This document shows, piece after piece, positions 59,965-64,000 of a DNA stretch of 64,000 bases. This DNA is from Microbacterium sp. JZ31 (GTDB lineage Bacteria; Actinomycetota; Actinomycetes; Actinomycetales; Microbacteriaceae). The stretch is from the NCBI RefSeq assembly GCF_016805985.1, contig NZ_CP017661.1, positions 310,001 through 374,000 on the forward strand. The letters are read 5' to 3'. The notes below the pieces were generated by a model. The model was not told the origin of the DNA. It was given only the letters and a program-made list of their open reading frames with translations, and did not search any database. Numbering within the stretch: the first letter of the stretch is position 1; every line of letters starts with the position of its first letter. The position numbers were made by a program, and so were the translations under genes.

Positions 59965-62358
59965 CTCACGCCTCCGATCGAGTCGCCGGACGCGGCCGAC
60001 GCGCCGCCGGTTCCCGCGCCTACGCGCCGCGGGAACCGCGCGCCCGCGAGCGCACCGCTCGAGCCGCGCCGCTGGGCGCTCGACCTCGGCGCCGTCGCGC
60101 TGCTGATGCTCGTGCCGGTGATCGGCTTCTGGCCCACGTTCGACGGCCCGGTCGTGCTGCTGCCCGGCCTGGGTGCGCTCGTGGTCGGCCTGGGCATCGC
60201 GGCACTCGCCGCCCTGCAGCGCTGGGGCATCCTGCTGATCGCCGCCGCGGTCGTCGTCGCGTACTTCCTGCTGGGCGGACTCTTCGCGCTGCCCCACACG
60301 GCCATCCTGGGCGTCATCCCGTCGGTCGAGACGGTGCAGAAGCTGGCGCTCGGCGTCGTCACGTCCTGGAAGTCGCTGCTCACCACGGTCGCGCCGGTCG
60401 CGGCGGACGACGGGCACCTGATCGTGCCGTTCCTGCTGATCCTCGTGTTCACAGTGATCACGACGAGCCTCGCGCTGCGCGTTGAGCCGCCGGCGTGGGC
60501 CCTGCTGCCCGCGGCCGCGTGCCTGGCCCTGCAGATCGCGCTGGGCACGTCGCAGCCCGCGCTGCCCGCCGTGCAGGGCATCCTGCTCGCGGTCGTCGCG
60601 ATCGTGTGGCTCGCGGTGCGGGCGGCCTGGGCGCCGACGCGCAGCGCGGTCGCGCTGTCGTCGACGGACGAGCAGACCGAGGACCGGCGCCATCTCCTGC
60701 GCCGCATGGCCGCGGCCGGCGGCGTGCTCGCGATCGCCGCGGCGGCGGGCGGGATCTCGACCCTGACCGCGCCCCCGCACGAGGTGCGCTACGTCATCCG
60801 CGACGTGATCATCCCGCCGTTCGACATCCGTCAGTACGCCAGCCCGCTGCAGGACTTCCGCATCTACGTGGACGAGTACGCGAACGAGCCGCTCTTCACC
60901 GTGACGGGGCTGCCCGCCGGGTCCCGCGTCCGGCTCGGCACGATGGACACCTACTCGGGTGTCGTGTACAACGTGTCCGACTCGTCGAGCGCCTTCACCC
61001 CGCTGCGCTCCAACATGGCGGCGGACGTCGAGGGCCAGCGGGCCGACGTACGCGTCGAGATCGGCCAGTACGCCGACGTCTGGCTTCCCGATGTGGGGCA
61101 CGTCGACGCGCTCGAGTTCGAGGGGCCCGACGCTGAGGCGCTGCGCCGCGCGACCTACTACAACCCGTCGAGCGGCACCGGCGTGGTGACCACGGGGCTG
61201 AAGGCGGGCGATTCCTACACGTTCAGCACCGTGGTGCCGCCCGCGCCGGACGAGGCGGACCTCGCCGAGGACCGCTTCGCCGCGGTCGAGATCCCCGAGC
61301 CCGAGGCCGTGCCCGAGAAGCTGCGCGAGGTCGCGGCGGATGCGATCTCCGACGCCGAGGCGAAGACGCCGTTCGAGAAGGTGCAGGCGCTGCGCACGTA
61401 CCTCGTCGAGTCGGGATTCTTCAGCCACGGCCTGAAGGAGGAGGAGTTCTCGCCCTCCGGCCACGGCTCCGCGCGTCTTGGCGGCATGGCCGCGGCCGAG
61501 CAGATGGTCGGCGACGACGAGCAGTACGCCGCGCTCATGGCGCTCATGGCCTACGAGGTCGGCATCCCCGCGCGCGTGGTGATGGGCTTCCACGCCGAGA
61601 GCTCCTCCGGGCAGCTCGTCGCGAACGGCGACAACCTGCACGCCTGGGTCGAGGTCGCGTTCGAGGAGGCCGGCTGGGTGCCGATCGATCCGACGCCGGA
61701 TGAGGACAAGGAGCCCAAGGACCAGACGACCCAGCCCAAGACCGACCCGCAGCCCATGCCGCTGCAGCCGCCGCCCCCGCCGAAGGAGGAGGCGGACGAG
61801 CCACCGCTCGTGCCGGACGACCGTGAGGCGGAGGACGAGGCCGAGCCGCTGCCCGGCTACCTGGGCGTGCTGCTCGCGATCGGGGGGATCAGCCTCGGCA
61901 CGGTCGCGCTGCTGCTCGCGCCGTTCGTGATCATCGGCGGCATCAAGGCCTCGCGCCGGCGCAAGCGCCGCGAGGCGCCGCTGCCGGCCGACCGGATCAG
62001 CGGAGGCTGGGACGAGCTGATGGATCGCGCGGTCGACTTCGGCCGCGCCGTGCCCGTGGGCGCGACGCGCTACGAGCAGTCGGCGCAGCTGGTGGCGACG
62101 CTCGAGGAGCCGCGCGTGCAGAGCATCGCGGTGCGGGCGGACGCCGGGGTGTTCGGGCCGGGCGAACCCACGCCCGAGGAGATCGAGGCGTTCTGGGCCG
62201 AGGTCGACGGGGTCGTGGGCGGCATGAACCGGAAGGCCTCGTTCTGGAAGCGGCTCGCAGCACGGCTCAACCTGCGCTCGCTGACCCAGGGCTCTTCATT
62301 GACGAAACGTGTGCGGTCTCTTCGCGAGACGGTCTCCGCACGACGGAAGGATGGCTGA
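59953..62358 (+). CDS. TgpA-like membrane protein with transglutaminase-like domain lacking the catalytic cysteine
   Basis: 801 residues. After a Pro/Ala-rich start there are six or seven helices (about 40-235, including VALLMLVPVIGFWPTF), an extracytoplasmic part with the transglutaminase-like fold (about 430-585), a Pro/Glu-rich linker, one more helix (about 640-665) and a charged cytosolic tail (about 670-801). In the transglutaminase core, the usual GDCEQ becomes GDDEQYA with Asp522 at the cysteine position. His563 (NLHAW) and Asp579 (PIDPTPDED) are kept. It is therefore probably not a protease or crosslinker but could bind protein. Only the third repeated ATG (59953) is in frame. Confidence 0.88.
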   Translation: MSAVLTPPIESPDAADAPPVPAPTRRGNRAPASAPLEPRRWALDLGAVALLMLVPVIGFWPTFDGPVVLLPGLGALVVGLGIAALAALQRWGILLIAAAVVVAYFLLGGLFALPHTAILGVIPSVETVQKLALGVVTSWKSLLTTVAPVAADDGHLIVPFLLILVFTVITTSLALRVEPPAWALLPAAACLALQIALGTSQPALPAVQGILLAVVAIVWLAVRAAWAPTRSAVALSSTDEQTEDRRHLLRRMAAAGGVLAIAAAAGGISTLTAPPHEVRYVIRDVIIPPFDIRQYASPLQDFRIYVDEYANEPLFTVTGLPAGSRVRLGTMDTYSGVVYNVSDSSSAFTPLRSNMAADVEGQRADVRVEIGQYADVWLPDVGHVDALEFEGPDAEALRRATYYNPSSGTGVVTTGLKAGDSYTFSTVVPPAPDEADLAEDRFAAVEIPEPEAVPEKLREVAADAISDAEAKTPFEKVQALRTYLVESGFFSHGLKEEEFSPSGHGSARLGGMAAAEQMVGDDEQYAALMALMAYEVGIPARVVMGFHAESSSGQLVANGDNLHAWVEVAFEEAGWVPIDPTPDEDKEPKDQTTQPKTDPQPMPLQPPPPPKEEADEPPLVPDDREAEDEAEPLPGYLGVLLAIGGISLGTVALLLAPFVIIGGIKASRRRKRREAPLPADRISGGWDELMDRAVDFGRAVPVGATRYEQSAQLVATLEEPRVQSIAVRADAGVFGPGEPTPEEIEAFWAEVDGVVGGMNRKASFWKRLAARLNLRSLTQGSSLTKRVRSLRETVSARRKDG

Positions 62359-62359
62359 C

Positions 62360-63730
62360 ATGACGACGCCGAACCCCTACGGGGCCCCCGCGCCGGGAGC
62401 CTACCCGCCGCCGCAGCACGGAGCGCCGGCCTACCCGTCGGCTCCCGCACCGCACGCCGGCGCCGCCTTCCCGGCGCCCGGACTCGGCGCGCATCCCGGG
62501 CCCGCTCCCGTGGGGGCGCCGATGCCGGGCACGCCGGCATCGCTCGCGCGCCGCGTGGGCGCGTACGCGATCGACGTCGCCGTGATCGCGGTGGCCGTCG
62601 CGCTGTGGATCGGCATCGGCATGCTCCTCGCGCAGGCGCTCGGCTCCGCCGTCATCGTGATCTTCGCGATCACCGCGTGGGTCCTCGCCGTCGCGTGGTT
62701 CCTCGTCTACACCGCGATGCAGGGCCGGCACGGCTCGATCGGCATGCGACTCCTGAAGCTGCGGCTCGTGCGCCTCGACGGCGGCGCGCCGCTCGGCTTC
62801 GGCGGCGCCTTCCTCCGCAACATCATCTGGTCGCTGGGGGCGGCGATCATCGTCGGCTACTTCTCGGTGTTCTTCGACAGGACGGGCCGCAACCAGGGCT
62901 GGCACGACAAGGTCGCGCACGCGTTCATGCGGGACGCGTCCGGCGAGGAGCGCGCCGGGACCTCCGGCACCGCCTCGCGCCCGGCCTCCGCTCCCGGCCC
63001 GGTGTCGCCCGTGGTCCCGGCCTATGGCGGCGGGACGTCGGCGGCTCCCGTGCCCGCGCCTCCCGCTGCCGCCCCGGCCGCGTCCGGCACCCCGGTGTTC
63101 GGCGGCCCCGTTCCCCCGCGCCCCCCGCTTCCTCCGCTGATCCCGCAGGCGGCGTCCGCCGCGCGTCCCGCCGTCGCGCCGCCCGCGGCCGGGCCCGCCG
63201 CGGCACCGGCGCCGGCAGGCGACGGGCTGATCGCGTTCGTGCCGGGGATCACGCAGGATCCGCCGGCGCCCGCGGGGTCGGCGGCACCGCAGCCGGCCGC
63301 TCCCGTCGCGGTGGACGACCTCGACGACGACACGATCCTCGTCCGTCCGACCCCCGCGACCCCCGAGCCCGAGCCGGACGTCGAGGACACGCGCCTCGTC
63401 AGCCGCGCGCGTCCCGCAGTGCTCGAGTGGGACGACGGAACGCGGCACACGGTCGCCGAGCGCGCCGTGTTCGGACGCAATCCCTCCGCCCCGGAGGGCG
63501 CCGAGGCGGTCATCGTGCGCGACGAGACCCTGTCGCTGTCGAAGACCCACTTCGAGATCGTCGTGGCCGAGGCCGACGTGTCCGTGGTCGACCACCACTC
63601 GACCAACGGCGTCACGATCGTCCGCGCGGGAGAGCGGCTCACCGCCGCCCCCGGCGAGGCGATCCCGCTCGAGGCGGATGACGCGCTCGAGATCGGCGAC
63701 CGCATCGTGACGTTCAAGGGGCGCGGGTGA
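62360..63730 (+). CDS. RDD-FHA domain membrane protein
   Basis: 456 residues. A Pro/Gly/Ala-rich N-terminus (1-50) leads to an RDD domain with three helices (about 57-190; RRVGAYAIDVAVIAVAVAL, GSIGMRLLKLRLVRLDGG, NQGWHDKVAHAFM). A long Pro/Ala-rich linker follows to about 340. The C-terminal FHA domain has the phosphothreonine-binding pattern: FGRN, SLSKTHFEI and HHSTNG. It should link the membrane complex to Ser/Thr phosphorylation. The start at 62360 is nine bases after GGAAGG; the ATG at 62351 is too close to it. One base separates it from the preceding stop. Confidence 0.9.
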   Translation: MTTPNPYGAPAPGAYPPPQHGAPAYPSAPAPHAGAAFPAPGLGAHPGPAPVGAPMPGTPASLARRVGAYAIDVAVIAVAVALWIGIGMLLAQALGSAVIVIFAITAWVLAVAWFLVYTAMQGRHGSIGMRLLKLRLVRLDGGAPLGFGGAFLRNIIWSLGAAIIVGYFSVFFDRTGRNQGWHDKVAHAFMRDASGEERAGTSGTASRPASAPGPVSPVVPAYGGGTSAAPVPAPPAAAPAASGTPVFGGPVPPRPPLPPLIPQAASAARPAVAPPAAGPAAAPAPAGDGLIAFVPGITQDPPAPAGSAAPQPAAPVAVDDLDDDTILVRPTPATPEPEPDVEDTRLVSRARPAVLEWDDGTRHTVAERAVFGRNPSAPEGAEAVIVRDETLSLSKTHFEIVVAEADVSVVDHHSTNGVTIVRAGERLTAAPGEAIPLEADDALEIGDRIVTFKGRG

Positions 63731-64000
63731 GCGGCCCGATCGTCGCCCTGAGCGGCGCGGCCACGGACGCGGGGCTGCGGCGCTCCCTCAACGAGGACGC
63801 TTTCCTGTCCGTGCCGCCCGTGTTCCTCGTCGCCGACGGCATGGGCGGGCACGACCGGGGCGAGGTCGCATCGGCGACCGCGATCTCGGAGTTCGCGCCG
63901 TTCGCGGGGCGGGAGAGCCTGACGATCGACGACGTCCGCGAGGCGCTGCACCGCGCGCGTGTGCGCGTCGACGGGCTCTCGGGCGGCACGCAGGCCGGCG
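63727..64000 (+). CDS. PP2C family serine/threonine protein phosphatase (5' part, cut by window end)
   Basis: The first 91 codons of a phosphatase. TDAGLRRSLNEDAFL is the first PP2C motif and FLVADGMGGHDRGEVAS is the metal-binding DGMGGH motif. The GTG at 63727 overlaps the FHA gene stop (GTGA). A metal-dependent phosphatase next to an FHA protein suggests the operon is controlled by reversible Ser/Thr phosphorylation. A matching kinase would be expected just beyond the window. Confidence 0.9.
   Translation, partial: MSGPIVALSGAATDAGLRRSLNEDAFLSVPPVFLVADGMGGHDRGEVASATAISEFAPFAGRESLTIDDVREALHRARVRVDGLSGGTQAG

Overview
The window is dense, high-GC coding DNA with no rRNA, tRNA, CRISPR array, insertion sequence or integrase. 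Codon use, frequent GTG starts, 4-base ATGA/GTGA gene overlaps, an actinobacterial DUF3073 protein, an Rv2578c-type radical SAM protein and -10 boxes of the TAGNNT type point to an actinobacterium of the family Microbacteriaceae, most likely Microbacterium (inferred from recall of gene content, not from a search). No stretch longer than about 300 bases lacks a gene.

Layout. 1-4.5 kb: the start of a uracil permease, a secreted tannase-family esterase and a BCCT osmolyte transporter. 4.6-9.2 kb: purC and purD, a lipoprotein coupled to a CDF metal transporter, a sterol-carrier-like protein and a small membrane protein. 9.3-16.5 kb: a catabolic island of two operons and a regulator (MFS transporter, N-acyl-D-amino-acid deacylase, RidA; YheO/DauR-like regulator; KDG kinase, KDPG aldolase, D-serine-dehydratase-like PLP enzyme). 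16.5-24.2 kb: a hypothetical gene, purM, purF, DUF3073, a universal stress protein, PadR with DUF4097, a TipA-like MerR regulator and a second hypothetical protein. 24.4-28.6 kb: two crcB fluoride channel genes (the first frameshifted) and an RND permease. 28.7-37.3 kb: a DEAD-box helicase with a long arginine-rich N-terminus, a CYP152-type P450, galM, a VanY-type carboxypeptidase, a NagE-like PTS permease and an Rv2578c radical SAM protein. 37.4-42.2 kb: a YtfQRT-YjfF-type sugar ABC operon behind a LacI-type operator. 42.3-48.9 kb: a fused ECF A-A-T protein with its YkoE-like S component, pirin, GNAT and RecQ. 49.1-51.2 kb: an acyl-CoA oxidase-like enzyme. 51.4-64.0 kb: a giant Ig-like/FN3 secreted protein followed by MoxR ATPase, DUF58, a transglutaminase-like membrane protein, RDD-FHA and a PP2C phosphatase cut by the window end.

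The most interesting region is the 9.3-16.5 kb island. Its enzymes make a complete route from an N-acetylated aldonic amino sugar (N-acetyl-D-glucosaminate, the C1-oxidised end of LPMO-cleaved chitin) to pyruvate and glyceraldehyde 3-phosphate: deacylation, PLP-dependent deamination to 2-keto-3-deoxygluconate, phosphorylation and aldol cleavage, with RidA removing enamine by-products. Both operons carry the same CTTrrCArrArTT motif at the same offset from their -10 boxes, which ties them to one regulator. The second notable region is the giant-protein/MoxR/DUF58/phosphosignalling operon. It has a transglutaminase-like domain lacking the catalytic cysteine, a triplicated start context that creates a 20-codon micro-ORF, and an exact tandem repeat in the leader of the giant gene.
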